Position numbers and translations under genes: made by a program
Notes under the pieces: generated by a model
Told to the model about the DNA's origin: nothing
Databases searched by the model: none
Seen by the model: the letters and a program-made list of their open reading frames with translations, nothing else
Part shown: piece after piece, positions 23,850 to 43,900 of the stretch
How the letters are laid out: each line of letters starts with the position of its first letter
Numbering within the stretch: the first letter of the stretch is position 1
NCBI GenBank assembly: GCA_013180625.2
Contig: SNVD02014651.1
Location: 558,001 to 622,000 of the forward strand
Direction: 5' to 3'
DNA: 64,000 nt
Source of the DNA: Boswellia sacra
Taxonomy: Eukaryota; Streptophyta; Magnoliopsida; Sapindales; Burseraceae

Positions 23850-25450
23850 CAATTTTTTAAAAAATAATGTATTTCATAAATTATTGAACAACAATAAGTG
23901 GTGACTCTAAAATTAAATTCTTATTTTTAAATTTTGAACTTCCATATATAGTTCAATGGTACCCAATTAGAAAAAAAAAACTATAATTAACAAAATTAAA
24001 AGTAGAATTCTTTTTTTTTTTTTCACGTGGAAGGGAAATTAAAGTATTAAACATAGAATGAGCAATATTAAATAAAAGACAATAAGAAAGAAGTTGTTCA
24101 AAATAATGATAGCAACTTTACAGAATTCTCTTTACGTTAAGAACATAGTCATCGCTACAATTGAGAGGAAACATGAAAACTATATACAAAAATCTCCAAT
24201 GAGATTGATTTAGATTTTGGATTTGATTTGTCGTCCATTTAATACAACGAAAAGTCGCGTCACAGTCCACTTTTTTTTGTTTTATTAATAAATTTTTCCA
24301 AAATTTAAAAAGAAGATTTATATATCAAATGCTTCATTTTTTTCTTATTTAAAAATACGAAGATTTTAGCTATACAAAATAAAAAAATTATGCGATAGTT
24401 TTTTCATAACTACTTCTGGAAAACATTACAATCATTTTTACTAATTTTGGAATCAAAGCTAATTCCATATTTTGGTGTTTTAAATCTTTCGGGAAGTACT
24501 TTTTTCTTAAAAATTGGGCTTGTTTTCAATTTTTTTACTTATTGTCAAATTAATTACTTTCATTGTTTACATCTTCTTCATACGAATGCTTTCAAAGAAC
24601 AAAATTAGATGCATTCGACGGGTCAATTATTGATGATATTTACAAAAAATAAATTAATTAATTTTATATTGCAGTGTTTATAAATATATTTAATATAAGG
24701 TAAAAATAAAATAATAATTTTAATAAAAATAATAAAATAATTTGGTTATAAATTTTTCTGATTCATTCAAATTATCACAAAAAATAACTTTAATTTTCTT
24801 ACAATATCCGAATAATTGCATATTAGAGAACTCATAAAATATCTAAATGTATATTTTTACTAGTAGAAAAGACTTGACGTTAAAAGTTAAAAATTAGAGA
24901 AACCTGAACAATTAACTCTTTCTTGTTCTGTAATTTTAATTTATTGTAAGATTTTATATGAAAAAATTTAACTACTATATTTTCTTAAAAAATGAATATC
25001 TCTAATATTTAAGAATAAATTTAAATTCTAAATAAAATAAAATATGAAATAATTAGAAAAACTAAAAAAAAATACTCTTAAATGGTCTCATGTGAAATAA
25101 TTACACCATGATGTCTTTTTTAGTCTAAAATCCAGAATGAAGCTGTTGAACAATGTGTTAAGTTATCCGATTGGTTTACGAGACAATAACTTGATTATGC
25201 TAAATAACTGTGAAACGATGCTAGATAAGCATATCCAAAATTGTCAGGTGATACTAAACGGCTTGTTGAGTAATATATTAAGCTGTTAAATATTGATCTA
25301 CATTTGACTAATCGGAGATAAATCTGATTAGAGCACCAAAATTCCTTGAAATACTGCTATTTAAAAAAAAAAAAAAAACTGACAATTTGAATAATTTCCC
25401 GCATTCAGTTTAGGTTAGAAAAGTCAAAGGTTGTTGAGTCAGCAGTCAAC
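23850..25450. other. AT-rich intergenic sequence
   Basis: Nothing recognisable. Confidence 0.5.
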
Positions 25451-25810
25451 AACTAATATTTATTGGAGGAGAGTTTAAAAAAACCCAACAGAAAAAAGTA
25501 TTCCAATCCAACGGTAGGTAAAGAATTTATTGGACGTCATTGTGGTGGGGCCATTGGAAATCTACGGACGGGAACCGATTTAGTACATTTGATATTTCGC
25601 ACGTGCTCAAAAATGAAATTTTTCAAAGAATTGCCAACCTTCTAAACTCAAAACGCCCTTTCATTAACAGCTCCCGATGCCGAAGCAGAAAAGCAGATTT
25701 TCTCACGATATTTCGCGAAAAGCTAGAAATTAAATCGTATCGGCTCGAAATCATTGTGGGGTCTAGAGCCTCTATTCTAGGCTCCGTCCTTCCTCAACCT
25801 TGTTTATAAT
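25451..25810. other. GC-richer segment with short open frames
   Basis: Two overlapping plus-strand frames (25463-25645 and 25540-25809) cover a patch less AT-rich than its surroundings, ending TCCGTCCTTCCTCAACC. I see no family similarity. It may be a gene remnant or the interior of an element whose ends I cannot see. Confidence 0.25.
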
Positions 25811-27194
25811 AAAAAAACGGTTTGCACATGGGAAGATCTAACTATAAATTTTTAAAATAAATATATGATAAAATAATCCTGTTAGCTAAAAGCAATGCAA
25901 TATTTTGTAGAATTTTTAGGATAATAAAAGAAAATCGTGGTTAGAATAAGCATTTCAAATAATATGAATATTATTTTGGAGAATTTTAAAAAAATGACGT
26001 AAGATACTTTTTTTTATTAATTTTTAAAAATTAGCATATCATGACCTTAATTGATATTATATGCTCTCTATCATGTTAGATATTGTATCAACTCCGTCAA
26101 ATGCTTCAAGTGCCATATTAAATTATAGCGCAAAATATCAACCAATCCATTTTTGCAGTCTACCATTTAAATTTTGTTTATTTTGGTCATTCTTTCTCTT
26201 GTTTTTGCATATATGAGTTTGATATACCCTTTTTAAAATAAATATATACGTAACCACTTTTTACTTGAGCAGCATGAAATGGTACAATCCAAGGCTTTCT
26301 CTAATTTCATAAATGAAAATCGTGGCTCGTGAGATAAACATATTATATATATGGTCAATTATTTTTCTAATAAAAATTTAACATATATTTGTTTTACTTT
26401 AATAATCACCAAAAGTTTGAAAAGCTAATCTATAATAAGATTTTATTACACGCGTTCATCCCATAAATTTTAGTAAATGTGTGTTTTACTTTACAATAAT
26501 ATTTTTATATAATACTCTACCCTATCTTATTTTGACCTTTTCAGTTCTCTAATTTGTGTATAATAGACTAATTATTTTATTTCTCATATCAGTTCTAGCA
26601 ACTAGAGTGAATGATAGTTTTCATAACTATCGAAATTTATTAACTCAACATACGGATGATACTATACATTTTTTATCCGTTGAATTTTCTTATCTACTAA
26701 ACATAAATACACCATATAAAGAAATAAAAAAATGCATTAAATCATTCTTATATGTTTTTTTTTAGATTATAAAGAATCCTATATCATGATAGCATAATAA
26801 TTCTCTTTATCATTTCTTATAAAAACAAAAATGGATGATTATTAGTTCACTAACCTTTGTCATTTTCTTCTCATAAGTTAGTATCTAAAACCTGCAAAAT
26901 ATTATTTTCTGTAATAATACTAAATTGATAAGATTAAATATCCAATTGGTAATACATACCATTAAATTGATACTGTTGAGTGAGATTTATAATGTAATGA
27001 GCTGTACTTCAAATGCCACCATTAGAAATTTTGAGCATAAAAAAAATTGATATTAGTTCAATAATTGACTGAAACCCTAAAAGGAAAAAGTTATCACTAT
27101 ATTTTATATGAGCATTATTAGTTATACTTCTTTTGGTCGTTGAACACGATGAAATAAGCAAAGATAATGCTTATGATAATATATTTTATAATAT

Positions 27195-27233
<39 letters not shown>

Positions 27234-27990
27234 TTACAAACATAATATTATGATAGTTATCAAAGCAATTTTATATTCGTTTTTGTCATAAGTAAATTTC
27301 AAATCAAAATTAAAATCCAAACCCCCTTCTTTGAGGATTCTTGCCTAATAAGTACACAATTTACTTTTTTAAAATAGAAATTATCAAACTCAATCCTAAT
27401 AAATGGTATTTATATAAATGGAAACATATATAACATGATATCACACACTATGATTAAATGAGTTAATCATGTTCTCATCTCGACACAATACAAACACAAT
27501 TATTAAAACGAATCAAGACTCCTATTTCATTTGACATGAAAAAGTATTGCTTTAATTTAAGGCTTTTGAAAGAACCTGACATTTCCTTCTTTGTTTTTTT
27601 CTTTTTGTTTTGAAATTGTGTATCTTGAAGTTAATAGCATAGAAAAAGAATGTATATTCGATAACATAAAATATTTATATCTCATTTTCTATGAAAATTA
27701 ATTATACGAGTTAGTTTTGATTTTACCTTTAAAGTATTTAGATCCCATGTCGATAAATTATGTAAAAAAAAAAAAAATAATGTCATGCATTATTTCCTTA
27801 TACTATTAATATAAACATGATATTACAAAATACAATTTAATAGGTCAAACTGAGGCGTACAAAAATTTAATTATTCTCATATCTCGACAATATAATACAG
27901 ACACAATTATTAACACAAATTGATATCTCTAAAGGATATTTTATGTAATATGATATATAAACAAAAATATATTGTCACAATCCAAGGTTT
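25811..27990. other. AT-rich intergenic sequence with TA microsatellite
   Basis: No gene seen. It contains a TA dinucleotide run at about 27198-27230. Confidence 0.5.
27198..27230 (+). repeat. TA microsatellite
   Basis: An uninterrupted TA run, about 16 units. Confidence 0.9.
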
Positions 27991-28580
27991 TTGAGAGAAT
28001 TCGATGCTTCTTTTCTTTTTTTTTCTTGATGAAAAATGATGGTTCTTGAATGTAACAGCATAGAAGAAAGAAGAAGAAGATTGAATGGACTCGACAACAT
28101 AGATGGGATAATATTAGTGATGGATGGAAATAGTAAATAGCGAAATCCGAAACAGACTTGGTAAAAAAAAAAAAAAAGTGGGGAGGCACAAAGGTAAAAT
28201 GGGGGTAGCACAAGCTTTTATTTCGTGTGTGAGTGTGTAAGCTGAGCACAGCTGTAATTAGCGGGAGACAGCTGGCACTGCTATGTACGATACGACGGCG
28301 GATACGCAGCTACCGTCGCCGTTTTGTTTGTCTCTGTTATGTCTCTGAAACCCCTCTCTCTCTCTCTCTCTTCTTTTCTTTTTATATTATTCGACAAGAA
28401 TCAAAATCCCTCTGTGGCCTTGCGTCCATTCCATTTCTTCCCTTTTTCTCCTTATTTCCCTTTTTACCCTTTCCTTTTGCCTTTTTACCATTTGAGTCTT
28501 CCTGATCCATTACGCCATTTTTCTAATTTAGCAGGTTGGTGTTTGGTTTTGGTGGGTGGCTTTTGGCTTTTGGATTGACT
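27991..28580. promoter_or_regulatory. Promoter- or leader-like sequence without a gene
   Basis: The sequence moves from A-rich through a GC-richer patch (about 28230-28330, with GACGGCGG and ACCGTCGCCG) into a long CT-rich pyrimidine tract (28340-28500). This is the usual look of a plant promoter and 5' leader. No coding sequence follows downstream that I can recognise. It may be a relic or a non-coding transcript start. Confidence 0.25.
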
Positions 28581-30262
28581 TTACTTAAATGCCCTTCTCC
28601 ATACAGAGACTTGCATTTATTTTTTCCGACAAAATTGTTAGACATTTTTCATGTTAAAACTATATCTACCAACTTTTCTTTTTATGTACAAGAATTTCAT
28701 ACTTAACAAGTTTTCCAAACTTGGTATTTGATGAAATGAATGAAGATACTTTAAGGAAATTAAAGACACAAAAATCAATGAATTAAATAATCTTCATCTC
28801 ATCTTTTTATTAATGTGTTTAGTCATCATAGAAAATTTATTAATGAGAAAATAAAATACAGTCAATTTAAAATCATACATTAATATTAAAATCCAAGTGC
28901 TATCGCATTTTCATCAATAACTAAAAAAGAAAAAGTTGTGTAAAGGATCATCATTTACAAAATAAATAACACATGCCATGTCACTTTGTTTACAAACTTT
29001 ATATATGTGTAGTTTTACTTTTCAATAATTCTAGGTATAACACTAAGCTCTACACTCCACCTTATACAACTTAACTTAACACAAAGTTATTGAATCAATG
29101 GGTCTCGTTTTATTTAATAAATTATTTAATTTATTTTTTATTTTTATCCCCCCAATAAATTTATATTGTACCAAGTTGTATAGATTACCTTATATAATTT
29201 GGTTATATATACATATAACATTGCTTGTTACTTTTTGAGCAACCGGTGGTTTTAAATGTGCCTAAAAAATACATGCTATTATATTTGAAACTATATGGTG
29301 TTTCTTAAGGATGGTGTAATTTGATTACAAAGGTTATTTTGATATCACATTAAATAATTTTTAATCAATAAATTTTATAAATAAATACGATTTTAAATAA
29401 GTTTTATGATGAAGCTATATAGATTTTAAAGGGTGGGCGTGTGACCTTGGGGTATATTTTAAGAATAAATTGCGTGCCAAAGTGCTAACTAAGCATAAAT
29501 GTAGGGGAGAAATTAAAATATCCTGTACAAATACTAAAAGTGTGCAGATCAAGGTGCCATTTGTGGTTCAAATTTGTGTACGTAATTGCTTCAATTAATT
29601 GAAGACTGAGTGGCAGAGTTAATCTAACCAATAGATGAAACGAAAATAGTACTTATGACGGAAAGCACACACGCTTGTGACATAAATGGAAGAGAGGAAT
29701 TAATTAAAGAAAATTTACAAGCAAATTTTGTATTGTATTCTCCCAACCAGTTCACATTGGTTACGTCAACGTCCCACTTTATTCGTCTATATTTCACTTC
29801 AATGCTTGAGAATTGTGAAGTGTATTTACAATTCAACAACGTTATCGAATTGATTATACCATTGTTGTTGATGTTCGTTGGTGTTATTATTGAGAATGTG
29901 AATACAGTAATAAGAGACGAACAATTGATCAAATTAGCAATGTTATATATGATAATTGTAATATTAAGAGGCATATAATTTGTGATGTTAAATGCAAAAC
30001 ATTCAACTTGTAATATAACTGTGAAGGGATTTCCGTCAATGTCGATAATTGAAATTGAAATTCATTTTATTTAACGAGTTTTACGTTTCATGTTACATGT
30101 CTTTCATGAATATTACTAGTTACAAGAGTACATTATTGAGAACGGTACACCGAATTTCAATGTGTACTAATATACGCGGCAGAAGTAGGATGACGTTGGA
30201 CACTTGGGCACATGTTTTTGAGGTTGCCTCCTTTTCATGGTCAGAACCATATAAAAGCAAAT
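28581..30262. other. AT-rich intergenic sequence
   Basis: No gene supported. A 107-residue frame at 29655-29978 and a 116-residue frame opposite it overlap completely. Neither resembles a known family. Confidence 0.45.
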
Positions 30263-30764
30263 TATGGGTGGGGTTCGTGTCGTGTCGTGTTGACCCATTT
30301 AATTATTCGTGTTAAAACATGAAATTCAAACCCACCCGATTATTAAACGTGTTACCCACGTGTCGTAATCGTGTCATATTTAATTCGCATAATTTACTTA
30401 ATTGTTTAACTTAGTTATACATAATATATTATATTCTCTATATTTAAATCAATTAAAATTATTTTTAAAATATAAACCATTGTTAGTATAAAATATTATT
30501 AAAATCATCATAATTTATTATTTTACAAATTAATTAATTTTATAGTATAAAAATTTCAGTTTTATAATATATATATTGTAAGTAGGTAATAATTTATATC
30601 ATTGAATGAATTTACATATTAAGGATATACAAAATATATTTAACTATTCGTGTCATTAAACGGGTTGGCGTGTTGAATACCTTTAACACTAACCCGACCC
30701 ATTTATTAATCGTGTAGCGTGTTCGTGTCGTGTTCGCGGGTCGTGTCAAAAATTCCCACCCCTA
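30263..30764. mobile_element. hAT-type MITE, copy 2
   Basis: 502 bases. The ends are TATGGGTGGGGTT and, inverted, TAGGGGTGGGAATT. They are flanked by imperfect 8-bp duplications AAGCAAAT (30255-30262) and GAGCAAAC (30765-30772). It matches 7737-8230 in the same orientation, with shared CGTGTCGTG-rich ends and the same AT-rich middle. It is non-coding. Confidence 0.75.
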
Positions 30765-31620
30765 GAGCAAACACAGCGATGTTAGGTTTCCGACTTGATA
30801 AAAGAGGGGAAAAAACCAAAAAGTCTTCCTCAATATATTTGATTGTATTCAAAAATAAAAAGATGACTAATCCAACTCTGAAAATACAATTAATTTTACT
30901 CCTACATTACATAAAAAAAAAATATGATTCATTCTTTCTTTCTTCCTTCAGATACAACATCACATTTGCACCACTTATATTTACAATACATCTTTCAATG
31001 TCATATTAGCTATTATACTGTAGAAAAAATATAATTATAATGGAAAAACTACATTATTCATACATCATGAATAAAAATCTCAATCTTTATATTTAAAAAA
31101 AAACAATTATTAAATGTAAATTAGAGATAGGTATTATTAAATGGGCATTTTAATCATCCATTATTATTATTGTAGTTATGTTTTGAGGGGGGTGTTAGAT
31201 ATTATTAAACATGAAAATGAGCAGGCATGATTAGGAGTCACAATCATATTTCACATATAAACGCTACAACTTCTAAACTTGGGAAGAAACCTCCAATGGG
31301 AGCACCTTAGGAATTTTAAAAAGGGAGTCAAACAGTCAACTACAACAACTTTCAAACTGACCCACTTTTACAAAGGTTCCGCCTGTGCATGGCAAGACCG
31401 TAATATCCACCCACTCCGGTGGCAAATTCCCAATACCAAGAGCCCCGCAAAAGGGCAAACCCCCCCCCAACCCAACCCAGCGGAAATCAAAATCCTAATT
31501 AACCTCAAAAAAATCTTTTCACAAACGGTAAATAAAAGAAAATCTAAAGATTCTCTCAACAAATCTGCCATTTTAGAGCTTTCTCAAGGTCAAATCAGTC
31601 ATTTTGTACTCAGTCATTTT
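30765..31620. other. Intergenic sequence upstream of the hexokinase-like gene
   Basis: AT-rich, becoming less so from about 31260. A 152-residue plus-strand frame (31279-31737) runs through the predicted promoter and TATA box and is not a credible gene. Confidence 0.5.
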
Positions 31621-31626
31621 ATACAC

Positions 31627-31634
31627 TATATAAT
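31627..31634 (+). promoter_or_regulatory. TATA box of hexokinase-like gene
   Basis: TATATAAT, followed about 30 bases later by a CT-rich leader (GCTCTCTCTCTCCGCCTC). It predicts transcription starting near 31660 and a 5' leader of about 425 bases. The leader holds several small upstream ATGs (for example 31950 and 32042). Confidence 0.6.
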
Positions 31635-32085
31635 CGCTCCCTCACCTTCGCTCTCCAGCCATGCAACTTGCTCTCTCTCTCCGCCTCTCTATAAGAAACT
31701 CTTTTGCTTTGTTTCTTTAAATATTTCTAGTAATTAGTAAAAGAAAAGGAAAGAAAAGAAAAAAAAAAAAGAAAGAAAATTGGAAAAAATTTCTTTGAAG
31801 CGTTTCGTCGAACAGCTTATTTACAATCAACTTTCACTGGCGATTCGGGCGAATAGTTCGGAGAGGCCTGGGAAAATAGTTGTTTTCTGAGGATCTTTTT
31901 TCTGGGTTTTCTCCATAGTTTGTGTACAGATAGATAGAACAGGCGTGTTCATGGAGAAACGCTGTCGTTTTCTGGGATTAATTGATCAGAGACGGCTTTG
32001 TTTTTGTTAGATAGGTTTGAGGGATAGTCCGAAGTGTTTATATGATTGTTTAGAGAGAGTGGGTTGGGATTGAGTGGGGAAAGAG

Positions 32086-38289
<6,204 letters not shown>

Positions 38290-40534
38290 ATATATATATG
38301 ATTATTTATATATACATATAGCTCCTGTAAATGTAGAATTCATTTTCCATATTTGATATCTTTTATATATAAGAGAAAAAGGTCTGCCCCCTTAGATTTA
38401 TCTTCCCTCAAGTTGGCCTCATTGTATCTTTATGTTTTACAAACTTTTCTCAAGGTCATTGTATAGTGAAGCTGGCAATTTGGAGTTGATGTTCTTTGCT
38501 TATCATCAAAATGAAAATATTCTTTACATTCTGATGACGTACAAGTACTCAGTTTGTAATGGAAAGGTAGTTGACGGCCGGTACCATCCTGGCAAATCTA
38601 CTGCTTCAAAAATTTTTAGTAGTATACATCATATTATCATCCAGATGTTGGCATTTGACGCTATATAAAAGATTTTACCATATGATAAGGTATGGATATA
38701 CATATGTGTACTTGAGAATATGTTGTGTAGACTATTGGATGAAAGTATCTGGTTACTATTCAATAATCCTTACTGTCCAGTATCGTGTGGTTTTGTCTGT
38801 GACTTGTAGTGCGGAACATTTATGTAAAAATTAATAGCGGGATTGAAATCTTTGTTTTGGTGTTATAAATTGGTTTGTAAGGCAATATCACACACAAGTA
38901 GCAGAACGTGTCATGACATGTGGCTTCCAGGTTTGTTGGGACCATTTTTTTTGTTCTCATCTCAGCTTTACAACCCATCATCAACTGTCATGTTGGCTGC
39001 CACGACGCCCATGCCAGCTTTTGTATTGAAGAAAATTTCGGAAGGATTACTGTATTATGTTTATAAAATCTCGACATGAATTTGGGGCAGTTTTGAGAGA
39101 GAAGAAATGAAACAATGCATACATATATAATTAGAATTTATCAGGCAAGGGTAAGGCTGTCCCACTGAAGAGTTTTTTTTCTTGATATTGCCTTTCTTGA
39201 CTTGGGCCTTTCTGTCCCTTGTCATTTCCACTAACATTTGAGTTGGGACTATCTACTGCAAGCTGCTGCCCTAGCCCCTAATATTTGTGTCATGAATGAA
39301 TCAGAATCTATAGCCGCCCATTTTCTATGAATGTAATCACAATCAAACTCTGTTTTAGTTGACCTTACATCGTCCACTAACATCGTAACGTCGAGGTCAA
39401 TGAACATAGCAAGTGCCCATTATAGTGAGTAGCCTCACAAAAAGATTGGTCCACTACTTGGACTTACAGATATAGTGATAATGGTTTTTTACATTATTTT
39501 CAGATGGAATAGTTTGTTAATACCCTAATATTTTGTTAAGTTGACATCGAGGCTCCAACTCTTCAGAAGCTTTTCGACAAACATAAATATTTTGAAAAAT
39601 TTAGATACTCTAATCTAGATGAATATCAAATACAAATACTCTTTTAACTTTTCAAATGTTAACGTTAGATAAAACAATTCAACATATTGTCTGTAAACAT
39701 TTAACATCCTTTAACAACTTACACTTTACAAAATACTTATCTGATAGTGTTTGATAACTGTCTATAATATTGAGTTGTCCAATAAATCAAATTAGCATAT
39801 TATTTGATTTAACGTTTGGTTAGGCAATAAAAAAATCAGGTTTGAACGTCTTTCAAGATATTTCTTTTTAAGAGTTGGCTATTCTTTTGCGTTTTCCTAA
39901 ATTGATTAAAACATCCCTGACGTTTTGGTCAACTAATGAGACCAATGGGTGACGTTAGTAGACTCAACACTCAAGGATGTTAGTGTAATTTCCCATTTTT
40001 CGACAAGTTTGTTTCGTTAAGGCCCATAATGGGTTTGTTGTGGGCCACTGGCCACTTTGAATATGATACAGACAGCAAGCGGTTTGCACGTATTGGGTTG
40101 GGCCGGGTATATATGGTCTTGAATTTTTAGTAATTAATGGATAAAAGAAAACAAACATAGAAAAATAATATAAGCATATGCTCACTCTGTTAATTAATTA
40201 TATAAAATTCAATTATCAATTGCTATAAAAAAATTAGAAAATTGCTTTTATAAATTAAATACAAGTTAATGCCATCTATTTTTATTTTTTTTATTTAAAA
40301 AAACCTATGGCATTGAATTCCCTACATAATTTAGTCCATCATATTAAACAATTATTTTTTAAAATTTTAATTTCAAATATAATAATTAAATTTACGGAAA
40401 TTTTTAATATTTGAAATATACTATCCCCAATCCTTTTTAATGTTTTTGTTTTTAAAAACACAAAAATCAGTTTTAGTTCTCTTTATTTTGGGTTGTGAAG
40501 AAAACCAGTAACTACCAAGCACGAACTGAGCTCC
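38290..40534. other. 3' region of hexokinase-like gene and intergenic sequence
   Basis: The first few hundred bases are probably 3' untranslated sequence. The rest, to the THUMP gene, holds no recognisable gene. It is AT-rich near 40200-40430. Confidence 0.5.
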
Positions 40535-40878
40535 ATGGCGGCTGAAAACAAGCCAAAGGCTTCCACCACCTCCGCCACTAACAAGGGCAAGAAAAGGAAG
40601 CAATTTCTGCCCCACAACAGACCGGTGAAGAAGAAAGGAGCGTACCCACTAAGGCCAGGAGTTCAAGGATTCTTTATCACTTGTGATGGTGGCCGGGAAC
40701 GCCAAGCTTCTCACGAGGCCCTTTACGTTATTGACTCTGTATGCTCTCTTCTTCAACATTCTGGGCTTATTTTCTATCTGGGTTTTCTTGTTTCGTTGCT
40801 ATCAACTTCATTTACCTGTCAAGTATTGTTTTTTACTAAATCAATTCATCTATGTCCAGATAGGTAGAGTTTCACTTT

Positions 40879-40933
<55 letters not shown>

Positions 40934-43900
40934 AACCATGGTTGATTATTAGTTGATTACAATGGAAAAAAAAACTGATTTTGTTGTCTTCTGAGCTGTG
41001 GACTTAGTTGAATAGAGTGCAAAGTAAGTCAAGTTCTGAAACGTTTTGGACTTTCTTATAATTGGGAGAAGCCTTGTGTGGTCAAAGGAAAATTTCACTC
41101 ATTTAAGAGTGCTCAGGATAGTGGTTTTAATAATCCTTATGGTAGTTCATGAGCTTCATGAAGGTTCTGATACTGACCTCTGGTTTGTTTTTTAGTTAAA
41201 TTTGAGAGTTTTCTGGTTTATCTTTTCCTGAATAATTTGTGCTGTTTACGAAAAGTCTGATAAGGGGTTTGTGGTGTGTGTCAAAAAAAGTTAAAGCTAC
41301 TTAATAATGTACTTTGACATTCTAATGAGGTGGCATTAAGCTGTATCTTTTAACTGAGCTACTGCTTTTATTTTATCTTGCAGTTTTATGAAGAGCTAGT
41401 ACAGGGGAAGGGTTCCAGTACGAAGAATGCCGGGACACCAAGTAAACCCTTAAATAAAAAGATTGTATTTGCATCTAGTAGTGATGATGATGACGACGGT
41501 GATGATGATGATGAGGAGGAGGAGGAGGAGGAAGAGGAGGAGGTGCAGGGTAAGCAGAATGCAGGAGAGGGGGGAAAGGAGAAGGAAGATGATGATACAA
41601 GTCATGAAAATTTAACAAATAAAAAATCAGATCATAATGATTCAGATAACATATGCCATAGAGATGAAAAGGAGAAAGCAACTAATGACAAGAAGGAGGA
41701 CAGTGAAAATCACGAAATTCAAGCAAATGAAACTGAGGAGCCACCAGCCAAGAAAATTTGCCTAGAAGCGGATGCATCTAAATGTGTGACTAATGAGAAA
41801 GTGGAAGCAAAGTCTATTGATAAGCTAATTGAAGCTGAACTTGAAGAACTTGGTGACAAAAATAAGGTTAGTGAATTGGCAGCCAAACTAGTGCATTACG
41901 CTTCCCTGTATTTAGATTTGAAATGCATGCAACAACGCGTTTCTGCTGGTATATTATTTCAATAATTATGGATGTCTATGCATTTATGTTGCTCTGGTTT
42001 ACGTATTCATTTGTTTTCTTTGTGTATGTTCTGTTCTCTATGTAAAACTTTCTCAAAAATTATGATATGTCATAATATTAGATAGTTATAAATACTCTTT
42101 TTCTTCATGTGAATCTGCATTTTACTTGCAAACACTAATTTTTGGTGGTATGGTGTTGTCTTGTTTCAATGTCTTTTCCTGTAGAAGTATTTTATACATT
42201 AGACTGGATGTACACAATGTGTCAATTTTCATGCTACTGTAAACATCTATAAGTAAATAGCTGTAGTAATATCTTGAGCTGTGAACCTTAGTGAGTGCTG
42301 GTATGAAATGGATTTGACTTGTAGAAGCTCTAGATAATTTACATTTGGGGTGGGGGAAAGGGGAAATTGATGTGGTATTCAATACAGGATAGCATGTCTA
42401 AAGATACTTCTATAGGGCTTCTATGTACAGAGACCCATTTACATATAAATTTTCTGCAATACAATCTCAAATAATAGGCTTTGTAACTTAAACTGTAGTG
42501 GCCAGAAGAAGCGCTGGTGAATTACTGCAGTTAGGTTGAAACCCCATAATAACAAAATCTTAAAGATCTGTCTATGAGAGTTTAATTGCAGTTGATTACA
42601 CCTATAGGTTAGGATACATCATTCACATTGATACATATTATCAATTTTGATGTAATTGCCAGACAAACTAAAATCTCGAATTCTTCATCGTTTCTGGATG
42701 ACCAAAGAAAGGCTGTTTCTCAATGAACAATGAAAGACATGAATGTGGAATAATCTGCTTCTGTCCTGCTTTTGAGAAACGATTTATCAAAAAGCAATGA
42801 AATGATGAAGAAAAAGATTATCAACAATTTCGTCCTTCATTTTACACATAACACACCAATGGGCTGACTTATTTAGGCCTTCTTTTTCTGAAGTAGATCA
42901 CAAGAGTTAGTTCTGCCTTGAGAATGGTCCTAACAACAGCTTATACTTTGCCAGAAACTTTAGGTGGTGTTTGTTTGTGTATTTTGAGTTTTTGTTTTCA
43001 AAATTTGATAAGAATATGGTTGATTTAAATTTTTTTGAATTTTGAAAATGGTATGTGGTTGATATTGATATAAATGCATTGGCAAATGTGCTTTTTCAAA
43101 TAACCAAGGAGGATTTAAATATATGCAAAGATGAACTATTTATCAAACAAATTGATTATATAAAGTGGTTCAAGACTCTTGTTTCATAATTTTTCTCAAT
43201 ACTTTTTCCTGATATTGTAGGATCTATATGTTTGAGAAAGGCAAGTATCTGTTTCTTACTGAGATTAATATATATGGTATCATTTTAGGCGTGATCAGTC
43301 CTTGCAACTGAGGTGAACATTATAAGGGTTCAAGGCAGACACATTCAATATCCTTTTTCACTTAAAGTTGAATTGACTTTCTCCATGTTTGTGCTTTGAT
43401 GGTCAAATTCTGTTTTCATATCCATTAGCTTTTCTCTCCTAATTCAATCCCATATGCAGGAAACCCACCATATGTTGTATTTCCTGATTTCCCTTGCTGT
43501 TGGTGTTTAACCTTTCTTGTTTAGTTTTTGGGAGTGGGGATGGTTTTGTCTTGTTACATTTTTCTTCAAACTAATGGATTTTTATCCTATATAAACAGAG
43601 ACGCTTTCTCAACCTTGATTCAGGCTGCAATGGTGTTGCCATTGTCCAAATGCGGAAGAGAGGTGGAGATCCCAGCCCCAAAGACATTGTACAGCACATG
43701 ATGACCTCTGCTGCCTCAACACGGAAACCAATCTCGAGGTTCATACATGGTTTTCTTGTTAATTTAAATCGTAAAATAAACATGCATCAAGAGAAGTCTA
43801 ATTTTTGTCAGGGAATTAAATGGTATATCTTCTTCTTGTGCATGTAAAGGTTCATCTTAAGAGTGCTACCAGTTGAAGTAGCATGCTATGCTTCAGAAGA

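Noticed and set aside
29624..29978. Two fully overlapping frames of 107 and 116 residues
   Set aside because: Neither resembles a known protein, both cover the same bases on opposite strands, and there are no splice or promoter signals that favour one.
31279..31737. 152-residue plus-strand frame upstream of the hexokinase-like gene
   Set aside because: It spans the predicted TATA box and leader of the hexokinase-like gene and has no recognisable domain.
32074..32085. Upstream GTG as hexokinase start
   Set aside because: The ATG at 32086 gives the usual family N-terminus, and nuclear plant genes start at ATG.
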